From assembly GCA_002682825.1 (NCBI GenBank), contig NOKP01000002.1:5872309-5936308 (forward strand): 64,000 bases of DNA, in the 5' to 3' direction. The notes under the pieces are model-generated. The model saw only the letters and a list, made by a program, of their open reading frames with translations. It made no database searches and had not been told where the DNA came from. A program made the translations under genes and the position numbers. Of the stretch, positions 44,021 through 56,014 are shown in pieces; within the stretch, counting starts at the first letter, position 1; each line of letters begins with the position of its first letter. This DNA comes from Neonectria sp. B-13. Its lineage: Eukaryota > Ascomycota > Sordariomycetes > Hypocreales > Nectriaceae.

Positions 44021-44943
44021 TTTGATGTTTTGCGTAGGTCTGTTGCGGTCCTGGAGGAACCAAAGGTATGAGTGTAAGTATGGATAGGAGACTTGGAGAG
44101 GACAACGGCTTGGAGTATAGGAAAGAGAGTAAGATGGTGGCAAATGGAACAAAACCCTTCATTTATATCCCGCCCAAGAGCACATGGGCTGATGAAAGTG
44201 CGGTGGTAGTAGCCTGTTCCATATGCTGAATTTGTAAACTCGACTCGAGGCCAATTGCTCTCTCACGATATTCGAAGCATACCCCATGTTGACGGAAGGG
44301 AAGGTCGAGCCGCATTCTGGGGAGCATCCTGGGAGGGAATGTGGAGGCGCTTTTTGGGGGGAAGCCAAGCCACTTTGGTTTGCAAATGGTGCGTGGATGT
44401 TGGCCTGGGCTCTCCGCTGACAAAGTCAGCGCGTGGGGTAATGAAGGAGGCATCCTAAAAAGCTCATTTCCGTAGTCATAGAGTATGCGAGCGTGGGATG
44501 AGGAGATCTGGGGGATTAATGGCGCCAAGCATTACCAATTCATTACGTGGAGAGGGCAAGGCGGTATTGACTGCAATGCGGGTGATTGCCTCCATAGCCC
44601 ATCAGCCTCAAAGCGACTGTGTGAGATGACCAGGATGATTTTTTGTTCAATCGATTAACTAACCGGTGAGTTCTTCTTTTCTCTTTTCTTCCTGCCTGAA
44701 CTTCCATGCAACCCCGCAGAGAGCCTTTGGATCGAGCTGCCGAGTTAAAGCACAGGACGTCGCCAAACGAAGCAGAAAGGACCGGGTATTTGAGTCGTTG
44801 CATAAATTCATAATAAGCGGCTGAGGCTTTGTCAACGCTAAGAAGCGAGAAATGCGATACATGAGGACGTAAGAAAACGTCCAACCACCTTGGCGCCCAT
44901 AAATCCCCAATCACTGTTCCATCCCGCATCGTCAATTCATGGT
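44021..44943. other. Intergenic, no gene seen
   Basis: Upstream region of the amidase and 3' side of the sugar transporter. A minus-strand open frame at 44543-45043 overlaps the transporter 3' end and lacks coding features. Confidence 0.5.
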
Positions 44944-46614
44944 TTAGTTTTCTCCCTCCGAATGGTCTGCCTTGTCCTTGGCTCCAAGGAACTCTTGCGG
45001 CATCGCAATGGGCCGGTTTCTCGCGAACTTGACGGTGGACCACACCGATGGCGAGTCCTTGAACAGAAGCTCGATCTCCTCCAGGTTTCGGCCCATCGTC
45101 TCCGGGAAGAAAAGATAGACTGAAATGGGAATGCAGGCTGCAACAACAGCAAAAACTTGAGAACGCGAACGGGATTAGCTTCTATGTATTAACTGTGGCA
45201 TGTATTGTGATGAAACTAACCAATGTAATACTGCCAACCGATGGTCGAGATTGCCACAGGGGTGACCATGACGACGATGAAGTTCCTGTGAAAGCGTTAG
45301 TATGTTTGGCGGTTGGAGAAAGGGAGTTGCGTACCAAAGCCAGTGGTTGGCCGTCGAGATGGAGGACATGGCCATTCGAAGACGGATAGGGGCGACTTCC
45401 GTGCAGTACAAGAAGTTGGCACCAAGGAATCCGATGGGAACCCATGTGTTGTAGAGGTAGATGAAGCAGCCGGCAGCAATCATGGCAGGCTTGTTGTCAC
45501 TGCCAAACGAGGTAGTGATTGCCAACGCAACCATGCTGGCAGACATGCCAACGCCGCTGATGATGAACACGGCTCGACGTCCGAAGCGATCGATGGTGAA
45601 GAAAGCCACGAACGACGACAGGAACTTCCAGGTCAGGGCGCCACCCGAAAGGATACGAGACATTTCACTGCTCATGCCCAGGTTGTTCTGGAACAGAACA
45701 GTGGCGTAGACGCTGACGAGGTTGCTGCCGGACATTTGTTGATAGAATTGCAGCAGGATGCAAAGAAGGAATCGATAAAGCAACTTGTCGTCACCCATCT
45801 TCAGCATGTCGCTGAGCTTTGCTCCTCCGTGGCTTGTCTCTTCCAGAGAATGCTCAATTCCAGCAAGTTCGGCCTGGACTTCCACTGAGTCTTCGGGAAG
45901 TCCTCGGAGGGCGGAAATGACGTAGCGAGCCTGGTCCGAACGGTTCATGAGAACGAGCCATCGCGGGCTTTCGGGCATGGTATAGATAGAGCAGATGACG
46001 ATGATGGAGAAGGCGATGGCGATGGCAATTGGGGGGCGCCATGTAACGGAGCCATGCTTGAACTCGAAGAAAGCAAGGTCGATCCAGGACTCGAGGGTGT
46101 AGCCCAAGCACATGAACAAGCCGGTCAAGACGACCTGGCGACCTCGGTTCTGGGCAGAGGATGTTTCACTGAGCCATACAGGGACGATGGAGCTCATCTG
46201 ACCAACGCCAAGACCGATGATGACTCTGCCGACGATGAACTGGGCGAGGCCAAAGGACGAAGCCTCTAGGATCTCGCCAACCAGGGAACAAATGCCAGCA
46301 ACGAAGATGACATTGCGACGTCCAAACTTGTCGCCCGTGTAGGAACACGACAGAGAGCCTATGAGGGCGCCAATGACGAAAGTTGCAACAACGAAGCCCT
46401 GAAGCGTTGCCTTTCTGCTCTTCTCCGATCCCTCGGCGTTGACAGTGTCGATCTCAGGAAACGTCTTGATCCAATCCTCCTCGCTGAGAAGGCCACCGAT
46501 TCCTGCTTGATTGTAGCCGAAGAGCGTAAAGGCAGGCCCGACGATGAGGGCGAGCTGGAGGATGCTCAGTTGCTTGCCGCTGGCTCCGAGGAAGGTTGCT
46601 CTCTGACTCTCCAT
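44944..46614 (-). CDS. MFS sugar transporter
   Basis: Hexose-type permease of the plasma membrane. Three exons; the last two add VAISTIGWQYYI and IPISVYLFFPETMGRNLEEIE to a stop at 44944. Family signatures: GYNQAGIGG in helix 1, GDKFGRRN after helix 2, GRVIIGLGVGQ, PESPRWLVL after helix 6, QQMSGSNLVSVYATVL in helix 7, DRFGRR, and PETMGRNLEE at the end. About 12 membrane helices. ATG 46614 is chosen because MESQRATFLGASG begins the usual cytosolic tail; the longer open frame to 46797 has no membrane features. Substrate not determinable. Confidence 0.93.
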
Positions 46615-48557
46615 TTTGTCCGTGGTTACGCGTGGTCCCTGGGAGAAGAAGTGAAGGCACAACCAGCGGTCGCGGGGATCCTCATATAAGGTTATGGCTG
46701 CTCCGCGTATGCTCCGCTCTCTCCAGACAGTCTCCGGACATAACGGATGCGGAGCCCCATGGGAACTCGAAGGGCGTTTGCCCTTGGGACGGGGCAAGGA
46801 AGACTAGGCAGGGCACGCCAATAGAACTGTGGGCTTTACCAGGCGAGTGAGGTAAATATTCGGCGCGTGTTGTTGGCTGGAGACGAGTGCCTGGAGTCTG
46901 GTGGTCCTTATGAGCCGGCTACACGGCACGGTGTTTTCTCGGGGGTTCTGGGCCATGTGGGTTTGCCTCCGTCACGGACGCGCCGCTGACCGGCCAGCAA
47001 GATCGGCCGTGGAGCAAGTCCAGGTCAAAGACCCTGTAAAAATAGCGCAAAATGACACAGGTTGAAACCGAGAAGTTCCTGTCGGTCATGAGTAGTGACT
47101 GCAGATCGCTGACAAACGGTACAGCTTTTCCCGTATTTTTCCGTTGAGACTGAATCGTGGAAAGTGGACCTTCAGATACGAACCTAGCGGCGGAATCAGA
47201 CACGACGAAGGCGTCGTAGAACTGCCCAATTGATGCATCCTGATTTCCATAAACTGAGGAACAAAGTCCATGGAATCAGGAGGGAACTTTGGAAGCCCTC
47301 GTGAAGAATTGCCTAGCAAGACGCGCGATTGGGTAGGAACTGTGCATGACGTCGCACCGGCAGTGGGAAGCCCAAGTGCCTAGTGCGGCTCTTACGGTGA
47401 TAAAAACGCGGTTGCATGCATTCGATGTGGGCCTTGAAGTGGCATCACGATACATACAAAGATAAGGAGGCAAATGCCGGATCAAACTGCCAGAAATTCC
47501 TCTCCTCCGTCGTCGTCGAGCCCATAATTCTCCATTGCCGCTCCATTGCCACTCTAGCACGAGGTCATCTGCAAGGCCTCCACGAGGCCATTTTCCATAT
47601 AAATGGCGTGTTCTGTTGCAGGCCACGAGGATGACGATGCAGGGTGACCTTGGTGAGAAAGAACAAACACTTCGATTTATTGTTGAGTGCGTCATATTTT
47701 GGCAAAGCGGTCTACGTGCTTTGTAGTTAGCATGCGTAGAACTTGCTAACTTAGCTCCAGCTTACTGGGTTCAGTGCTCTCGGATGACATCCCCACTTCG
47801 TGCTTATGCCGGGTTCCCGTACTTCCGCGGTCCTCATTTGCCTGTCAGCCTCCTCAGAATGATGTTGGGGGAAATTCGTGGATTGCTTGCCATCATAAAT
47901 CCGGGGAGCCGTAAGCTATTACATGAATCAGTCCCCCGGACCATTTTCCACCCATGGGGATGTAACATCTCTATTTCCCTCGTTTGCTGTCCGTTCCTTT
48001 CACCGCACTGACATGCTACGACGTAGTATCGAGGATGGAGTTAAGGATTTGTTCTTAAGTAGTTTGCTCAGATGACGCGTCAAAGGATGCATCTGAACTT
48101 CCCCTTGATGCGATGTAGATCTTGTTGTCAAGTCTTCTGGATATTTTTCCATTACAATTTTGCAAGATCAAGCATTAAAACAAATCTAATAGATGTAGTT
48201 ACATGCTACTATCTGAGAGGCAGTTTCTCAATCTATCGCAAACCAGCCACTAGATTACCCTATACATGAGATGCACGCACACAGTTCTCTTTTTTCTTTT
48301 TCTTTTTGCGAGGCTCCATTATCTAAGGACGTGGGATTATTATGTTGCGACGGGTACTTTAATTTTCCGTCCATGTAGCTGTGAGCGGCAGCGTGAGAAG
48401 GAGAAATTTCTCCCGTTTTAAGTAGGCAAAGCCCCCGAACCTCGTGAAGTAGTCAAACATTTGCAATATGTTAAAATAGAGTCTCGGATTCCACGTACGC
48501 ATATTTCTATATGGCTCTACAAAGTATCGAATCCACTGCCTAGTCCCCGTACCACAC
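46615..48557. other. Long intergenic region, no gene seen
   Basis: Nearly 2 kb with only short open frames (for example 46919-47203 and 47276-47695, minus) that lack domain features. Probably the transporter promoter and the downstream region of the MDR gene. Confidence 0.5.
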
Positions 48558-49778
48558 CTAAACCTCGACAACTAGCTTCTCTCCGCTTACGCCTTCCTTA
48601 AGCTCATTCAAACCGTTCTGGAGTCCACTCAGTCCTTCATCGATGACTCTGTACCCGGCCGGCACAATGACCCCTCGCTCAAGCCATTTTGGCAGGGCTT
48701 CGTGGTAAAGCCAGACGGAGAGATCTTTTCTGCGTTCCCACAGATCGTCTCCCGCTACCCACTGGCTTTCAATGCCGTCGGGCTTGGGCAGATCCGCGGG
48801 CCATCCCCCCGTATGCGCTATCTTCTTGTCGGCTGCGGTCGACTTGGAAAGCACCTGAACTACTGGGGCTAGCGTGTGCGCTGTCGAGATGGCATCGACA
48901 GCATACGAGATCTGTGTCCCGGCACGCTCAGCGGCAGCGATGAGGTCTTCAACAGCCGTAGGGGAGTGGTAGTCGACGAGTACGCTGGCACCGAGGGAGC
49001 GCAGGTGGGCGTGATGACGTTCGCTCGCTGCTGTGAAGACGGTGAGCCCGGCCAAATGGGCGATTTGTATGGTCATAGACCCGGCAGACGAGGCACCGCC
49101 CCATACCAAAATCGAAGTAGGCGACAAACCAGACGACTCGGAGGAGCTGTCAAGCTGCGGCGTGTCTTTGTTCTTCTCAATAGAAGGCCGGGGAAAGTTG
49201 AGCACGTCGAAGAGAGCCATGGACGCGGTACCGGTTGCGGTAGGCAGTGTAGCACCTTGCTGGAAACTTATCTCTTTGGGAAGTGAAGCTGTCGCGGCGG
49301 CATTGGTGACGGTGTATTCTTGGAATGCCCCGTGGTCGTTGTTGCCGGAACAGAATGAGTGAGCGAGACTGAAGACGCGGTCGCCTGGCTTGAAGGCTGT
49401 CACGGATGACCCTACATCGGCTATGATGCCGCAGACATCTACATACAATAGTCAGCACATGGCACATATAAAGCCTTTGGGTGAGAAGTAAAAGAGCGAA
49501 GGACAGTAATTTGCTGATGCACTTGGGACAGGTTTCCTAGTGTGGCAGCCTGTTTCCACCAGTCTTGCTGTTAACGTACCAGCACCGAGCACAGCTGGGT
49601 AAGCAGAGATTCTGATTCCCCAAGTCTGTCTTTTCCAGTCGATGGGATTCAAAGCGATGACATGGTTGCGGATCAAGACTTCGCCTGGTCCAGGGGATGG
49701 TGTCTCGCGCTTCTCAAGGACAAGGTCTTTGGCGATGGCAGGGAGAAGGGCCGCAGTATGAGTCGATGGTGTTGTCAT
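48558..49778 (-). CDS. MDR-family NAD(P)H oxidoreductase (zinc-independent, enoyl-reductase-like)
   Basis: 359 residues in two exons; the first ends PAVLGA, the second begins DVCGIIADVG. Typical of the fungal trans-acting enoyl-reductase/quinone-oxidoreductase group: GPGEVLIRNHVIALNPIDWK near residue 35, FKPGDRVFSL, ATGTASMALFDVL, and the coenzyme turn SILVWGGASSAGSMTIQ (A-S-S-A-G in place of G-x-G-x-x-G). No zinc ligands. Such enzymes either serve a polyketide synthase or reduce quinones and enones; no synthase lies in the window. The ATG at 49778 is the first in frame. Confidence 0.88.
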
Positions 49779-50391
49779 AGTGAAGAAGAGTGACTTCTGC
49801 GAGCGAGGAATAAGTGAGCGGTGATGGTGAGGATGGCGATGATCTCTTCCTTTCCCCGTGGCAGGCAGTGAGGCCTTGCGAGCCTTTTATTCACACCTCA
49901 ATACGGACATGGGAAAGTCCACGTCGGGGAACTTCAAATCCGCAACTCATGATTATCATCGCTAACGGCCAAATGGCCGTGTTATTGTGCTCTGCGGACA
50001 TAGTGAGCTGGAAAAAGTGGACTTCCGCTTCCGGCGAATTGGTCCTCCGGCGAACTGGTCCTCCGGCAAAATTGGCTGGCGCCAAGCCCCACAACGCGGA
50101 TGTCTACCGGCATATCTTTGCGGAGCTCATCTCTGGATGGCACCCGAGAATGAATGCAGAGAAATAGAGCACGTCTTCATGCTACTTGCAGAGAACTGCT
50201 GAAGCGCTGCTTCCCGTTTCACTACAAGTTGTATTGTACCGCGGGAGATTGGTTAAACAGCAGCTTTAAGTCATGATTAGAAGTCGTACCGACATAGGGA
50301 GCACCAAGTTTGATTGCTAAATAAACACCTACTGGATAAGTTCCAGTTACAAGCCATGAACTAAGCCCTGAATCTCTCACTTATTTCAGTC
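49779..50391. other. Intergenic, no gene seen
   Basis: Upstream of the MDR gene. Contains a short tandem of CCTCCGGCGAATTGGT-like words near 50030-50065. No gene. Confidence 0.5.
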
Positions 50392-52425
50392 TCACACATC
50401 TGCTATAACTGCTGCGAGCATCATACCCAGGCCATCTAATCCGGTGTGCCAACTGTCCAGAATGTCGTCAACTGCACCCCCAAGAGACCCGCCCATTACT
50501 GTATTATCTCCGCCGCCCTGTTGCATATGAGCAGTCGCAAGATCGCCTACAGTACTTAGCCGACCTTTGTTGGTCTTCAAATCTTGCCAGAATGCACCAT
50601 ATTCACCCTCCCAGGTCCAGGCATCCCTTGCCTCCCACAGGGCTTTGCTACTCGGCAAAGGAAGGCAAAACGGGTTTTCGACACCCTCGGAGCCCTCGGA
50701 TCCAAGAACAAGGGCGGTGAGGAAACAGACAAGAGAGATTCTGGAATAATCAGCTTCGATAAAAATGTGAAAGAGACACGGTGGCTCTTGGCGAAAGCGG
50801 TGCAAATATCAGACATACCTTCGGCGTGTCTCTTCAAAAATCCAGTCTTCCCAGCTGGGTTTCGAATGCCGCTCATGGGTGGGACTCAAAGGCCCTGGGC
50901 AGAGTTGGGAAAATCGGTCGCCTAGTTTCTGTAGATTATTAATGGTTGGTAAATGACCATATGCACTAAATCTCCTGACTTACCTTCAACGTCCTCAACA
51001 TTTCTCGATTGGTGATAAAATATTCATACCCCGACTTCATCAACCGCATTATAGTGTAAATCACCATAGCTTGGATTGCCGCTATGCATTCACCTCTGGA
51101 GAATTGCTGTACCTGATTCCGCAGTAGAAAGATATTAGCAGTCGTTACAAATGTCACGGTAATAAGTTTTCGCCCTCAACATGGGAAGGGTGAAAAGGAA
51201 ACAATGACGATGGCGAAACGTTTGACCATCAATGACAATCATTCGAATGGGAACATCTTACTTCGCTCATAATCCAGCGATGCTCGCTGTCGATAGTTCG
51301 CCATATAAACCCGTCCGAGTTTCGATTCCGGGACGCAAATATGTTTGCAATGCCATGGCAGGCTGCCAGCGGCTTCAGCGGCATAAATTCCGTGGAGTCG
51401 GAAGAATAAGAATCGACTCGTTGAACTTCCCCTTCAGTGTAATGGAGCCCACAACCAACTGGGTGCACAAACGGTGGGAGATGATCTGGTCGTGTCATCA
51501 TCCGCGGGTATGTCCGAAGAATCGATATAATGAATCGCCTACATCCTTTGGAGATGAGACGACCGGATGCTTTCTCTAGAGTGTTGATGGTACGACTAGG
51601 AACAGGGACTAAAGAATGCATATCTCCGGGACTGGAAGCCGATTGGTTTGAGGGATTTGACGGCGTAGGCAGTGAGAGTGAGGCCACAAAGTCATCTGCG
51701 GATGATAGATACAATCCAGCGTCGGTCGCCTCAAAATCGCCAATGCCACCGGCGGTATAAATTGTAGGACCAGGGGCAGTGGCAGGCTCTGGGAGGCAGA
51801 AGAAGGCAGTGTGCTCGTCATTGCCAGCGAACATGGGTGTCGTGAAGGAGTCATAGGCTAAGGATGTACTAGGCGTGTCATGAATAATAACATCGACGTC
51901 AAGTCCGTCATTGTCGCCGAGTAGACCGAGATCTAGCTCAGTCGCAAGCTCTGAGTATGATACTGTGGTGGGAGCATCATCGAGAACCACAGTTGAAGGG
52001 TCTGTCACAACGGTCAGAGGATCGCCGTTCAGGCTTCCAGTGGCAGCCTCGGTTTGGCATGGTGCTGTTGGCGTCGATGTGACATGATGACGACCATACG
52101 AGCATACCGTTTGCCTACTGGCACATCGAGAGCAAGGCGATTGGAAATCGCACTTGCTTTTAGTTCTTCTGCAGAGATGACAGGCTCTTGGACGAGGGGG
52201 CTGTTTCCTAGCTGCGCGTCGACGACAATACTGCGAATGCCGAGTATGTGAGGTCTCTACTCAGAACATAATTAGACACGGCTAGAAGAAGCGAGGCGAT
52301 CATACTAGGAGGGGCAAGAGAATAAGTGAGAGGCTACCTTGGTCAAACGGCTTTTCGCATACGGAGCAGAAGTACAATGAGGTTGTAACGATGGAGGGGG
52401 TATCGGGTTTCGCGTCGATGTTCAT
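50392..52425 (-). CDS. Transcription factor with a zinc finger plus Zn2Cys6 cluster
   Basis: Starts MNIDAKPDTP at 52425. Exon 1 (52425-52338) ends FDQ and exon 2 begins at 52256. The join gives a C2HC-type finger (FCSVC ... SHTRHSQYC), then ACHLCRRTKSKCDFQSPC and CSRCASRQTVC, a canonical C-x2-C-x6-C-x5-C-x2-C-x6-C cluster. This finger-plus-cluster order is a known fungal regulator architecture. Acidic, Ser/Pro-rich middle. After an intron of ~145 nt, MSE joins VQQFSRGECIAAIQAM, then EDWIFEETRRR|ISLVCFLTALVL, the usual regulatory helices of this group. The end is Gly/Asp-rich with stop at 50392. No repressor or target is evident. Confidence 0.85.
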
Positions 52426-53139
52426 TCTCGCAGATTTGATAGGGATTAAATAGTGGTTAGGCCCTGTGTCATGTATTGTGCGAGTAAGTAGTCATCACGA
52501 CATACAGAGCAGATGGCGAGATTGGAGTGGCATGTTTGTCAGCAGAACAAGCCGTCTTCTCTTAGTGCCTGAGGCATAAACTGAAGTGGCAGCCTAGTTT
52601 TTTGCCTGCACTAACAATTCTAGGAGCGAACCCATGGGAATCGGGCAGGCTATCTAGAAATCAATCGGGACTGCCCTATCTAGAGTGCGTTCGAACACTC
52701 TTCTTCGACCAGTCGACCCACCACGCTCTGCCATATGGTCCAACCCTGAGTCTGCAACTCCCAAAGTTAGCGGCAAGCCTTGTACTGCCGATCTTGATCT
52801 TGCTTCATTCGGTCCCTGCATGTGGGACATGTAGTGACTTGTCGGATCTTCATGGCGTTTGATCATCCAGAGCCTGAATGCTTCGAATATATTGCCTAAA
52901 GTTATGATAACAAATACCTGGTTCGCAGAGGGGTGAGTGTTGAATGAGAACTCCGGATCGGCGGCAATCAAGGTTACAGGCGCTGACCCGGGTCGAGCTG
53001 TATGCTTTTTCCTATCCCACCAATGCTTGCTGGGCAAGAGAATTACCGATTGAACTGTCATTGCTAATGCTAGGCTACTCATCCATCCGTAGTCTTGTTG
53101 CGCCCTCTTGCCTCAATTCTCATCAATCTGGACCATTTT
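52426..53139. other. Intergenic, no gene seen
   Basis: Lies between the zinc-cluster regulator start and the end of the C2H2 gene. Open frames show no features. Confidence 0.5.
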
Positions 53140-55692
53140 TCAGGCTAACCACCTAGCCAGCTCCTCTTCCATCTCCAGGCTGATGGGGTTATACTTGTCT
53201 CTGAGTTCATTGCAAGTTGTAACATTTTCGCCGCCGAAATACGATGCTCTATAACGTAGAACAGCATTATCAGAGGCTTTCTGGGCAACGGCACTCCCTG
53301 TATCTTCTATGCTCGTGCTCGAATCAGCCTCCTGGATGGGCTCTTGGATGTTCGGTAGACCATTGGAATGATCATACTTTATACCATGGCCCTAAAGAGA
53401 AATTAGTCGGGAGTACTTTGCATTAATTTAGGGGGCTCTTTACTGGAACAGAGGAAGCCAAGGGTGACCCTTCCTGGTCGCTCATCGATGGGTTACCGAT
53501 TTGCCCTGGGTGGTTGGAATCTTCAGGTATTTTGAGGCCGGGCTCTTGAGTTATGTTACTGGGGTGGGGATATGCAGATCTCGGCAAGCCATGGGTTAAT
53601 TTATAGCCCTTGGGACCTTTGTTCTCTTGTTCGCTACACATAGTTAGCTTTGGAATGGCCCATTATATACCAATCTATAGGATACTAACTGCCTCTGAAT
53701 ATGTCGGTCAAGTAGGTCCTTGCGATAGAACAATTTGTTGCAGCTTAGACAATTGTAGAAAAAGTTGTGGCCGGCGTGAATTAGTCCATGTCGTCTATAG
53801 AAGAATTGTTAGGGCGGTAACGGTCAAAACTTGTGTATAGTAATAAACCTTAGATGTTCTGCTCGAGAAAAGGTCTAGGGAGGTCAGAATAGTTTTTGTC
53901 TGGAATGGTGGGGGTATCATACCTTGGAGCACTTATCGCACGCATGCGCTCGAACTGTATTCTTTTCCACTCGTCTTGCGGACTCTGCAGAATCGCGTAG
54001 ATTGCTTGGCCATGCAGCCACGGTGGGTGCCCGTTTGTCAACTACGTCTCCAGAAAGAGGATTGACCACCATGTCAAAAGGGCGATCGTGCTTCTCCATA
54101 TGCTTTACCAAGTCAAGATGGCGGTTCTCCATATGCTTTCCCAAGTAGTGATCTGCCCGGAAGAGTTTCCCGCATTCTGGAACTAAACACCTCCACTGGC
54201 CCTCGCCCTCTTGCTTACCCCAGCGGGCGATAGACTCTTGGTTATTGTGCTTAGAAATATCCTCATTGAATGTCTCTTCAGCTGCGTTCGATACAGATTC
54301 ATCGTCAGAATCATCCTCGTTGTCACTGTCGACATCAAGCGGAAGAGCGGCAAGGGATATTTCTTCCAGGTGAGCGGAAAGATGCCGTGAGATGATAGAA
54401 CGGCCACTTCCGGTTGCAAGATGACATAGAGGGCATTCAAAGCTCCCCCATTCAGGTTCAAGGCCGTGCCCCAGGGCGAGGTGCTGAATCCAGGACTCCC
54501 GGTCTGGGAACAACTTGCTGCTATAGTTGCAGGCCGGCTCGTGGCAGATCCACGGACGAAGGTCGAGATAAAGGTGCTTTCTATACAGTAGTGAGCGCGA
54601 GCACGAATATGATGAAATCCTTTAGCATACTTCCAAGCCGAGTTGCTTGTGATCTGCACTTTCTTCCCGCATGCGTTGCAGTCGAAAGGTTCACCACGTT
54701 TTGCGTCTGCGGACAGAGGCGGTACCGATACAGACTTTTGACCCTCTCGCCGGTAGGACATGACCGTCTCAGCGTACACACTTGCTGAGTGGAGGGATGT
54801 TCCCATTCCAGAGTCGTGGAACTTGGATACACTTTCTGCGTAGAGGGGGTCTGTCCCCGTCCCGAGTTCGGCTTGCTCCAGAGCGTGGTTTGCTTCTCGG
54901 GCTTCTTTGTTCTCACGGTAGCGTACCAAGTTAGCAGAGGCAAGGCGGTCGATCAAAGTCATGTCGGCTGATGGAAACCTGGCCATGATTTTGTCAACGT
55001 AGGGAAGATGAGGTGTCAAGAGTGTTATCCCTCCTGCGTCAATATACGAGTAACCGACCGAGTCTGAAACAGGAGACTTTATCAGCGGGTCAAGGTCCAT
55101 AAGGCATCGGATATCTGTCCATAAATCTTCAGCGACGTCATCCCAGTCGCTAGAGTCCGAGATGGATGCGTTGCTATCGCTTTCATCGCTGTCAGAGGCA
55201 TCCTTGTATCCCTCATGGAGACTGGCCTGGGCCTCGGCAGCGACACCCTTCAACAAACTGCAAGCAACAGCCTCGGCGTCACCAAGGCCAAAGTGTGGAA
55301 TTAAGCCTAACAGTCGTTAGAAACTCCGATACACACAAGTTTTCCAAGGCCAACAAACGTTCAACGAGGGTTCTGCTGATGCTGACAAGTGGCTCCAGAA
55401 TCGAGCGGCGCAGGCTTCTCGAACGCGCAATCGAGTCGTCGATCTTGCCCTGCCCGATACCATATCCCGTGTCCCACAACACGAGTGAGCTGTAGCTCTG
55501 CTCAAAGAGACGGAACACCTTTGTAGAAAGATCCGGATGTTTGGACATGCTTTTGAGGAGTCGCTTGAATTCTGCAACGCATTGGGTGACGAGTCGACTG
55601 GCGACACTGCGGGGATCTGGCTCAGCCACCTTGATATTCCACTCTTGAACTCTTGTCAAGGCGTTGTCAGTTGAAAGTTTCAAAACCTCCAT
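53140..55692 (-). CDS. Multi-exon C2H2-type zinc-finger protein
   Basis: Start ATG 55692. The first exon carries CVAEFKRLLKSM and a helical N-terminal domain found in many fungal C2H2 proteins. It joins LIPHFGLGDAEA through a GTTTGT...TAG intron. Acidic stretch, then fingers: FDCNACGKKVQITSNSAWKKH, WICHEPACNYSSKLF, FECPLCH, ending SRHLSAHLEEISLAALPLD, the hallmark tail of this family. A second finger pair follows (WRCLVPECGKLFRADHYLG, ACDKCSKRHGLIH, CLSCNKLFYRKDLLDRH). The last exon reads GHGIKYDHSN to ELARWLA and stop 53140. At least five introns; the 3' exons are less certain. Nuclear or signalling role unknown. Divergent from the HeLo-like gene at 56015. Confidence 0.8.
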
Positions 55693-56014
55693 TATCGCGG
55701 ATGGAATCAATAGGCGGAGAAGAACTAGTAGGGGATGAGTTACCCGCCTGGATTGTGTCGATGCTGATGTTGTTGTTGAGGTATGAATTGACGCTAGGTG
55801 TTGTTTCTTACGTCTCAGCTTTTCCATCCCTCACATGACAAGGCAGACTGATTGGAATTGCTCAGCCTCACCCAACACTCGGCTGTGCTATCTGCACATT
55901 TTCCACAATCAGGCTCCCTTTTGAAACCCCGCCCTTATTCCTTCCTTCGAGTGTTTTCCTGGCTCGTCCCCACTGCGAAATAATCGTCGCTTAGAATCTT
56001 CACTCACCATCACA
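55693..56014. promoter_or_regulatory. Shared divergent promoter, C2H2 gene and HeLo-like gene
   Basis: 322 bases between divergent ATGs; short enough to share control elements. No defined site recognised. Confidence 0.45.

Noticed and set aside
44543..45043. 166-codon minus-strand open frame next to the sugar transporter
   Set aside because: Overlaps the transporter's last exon in a different frame and begins without good context.
45313..45888. 191-codon plus-strand open frame inside the sugar transporter
   Set aside because: Antisense shadow of the transporter without its own features.
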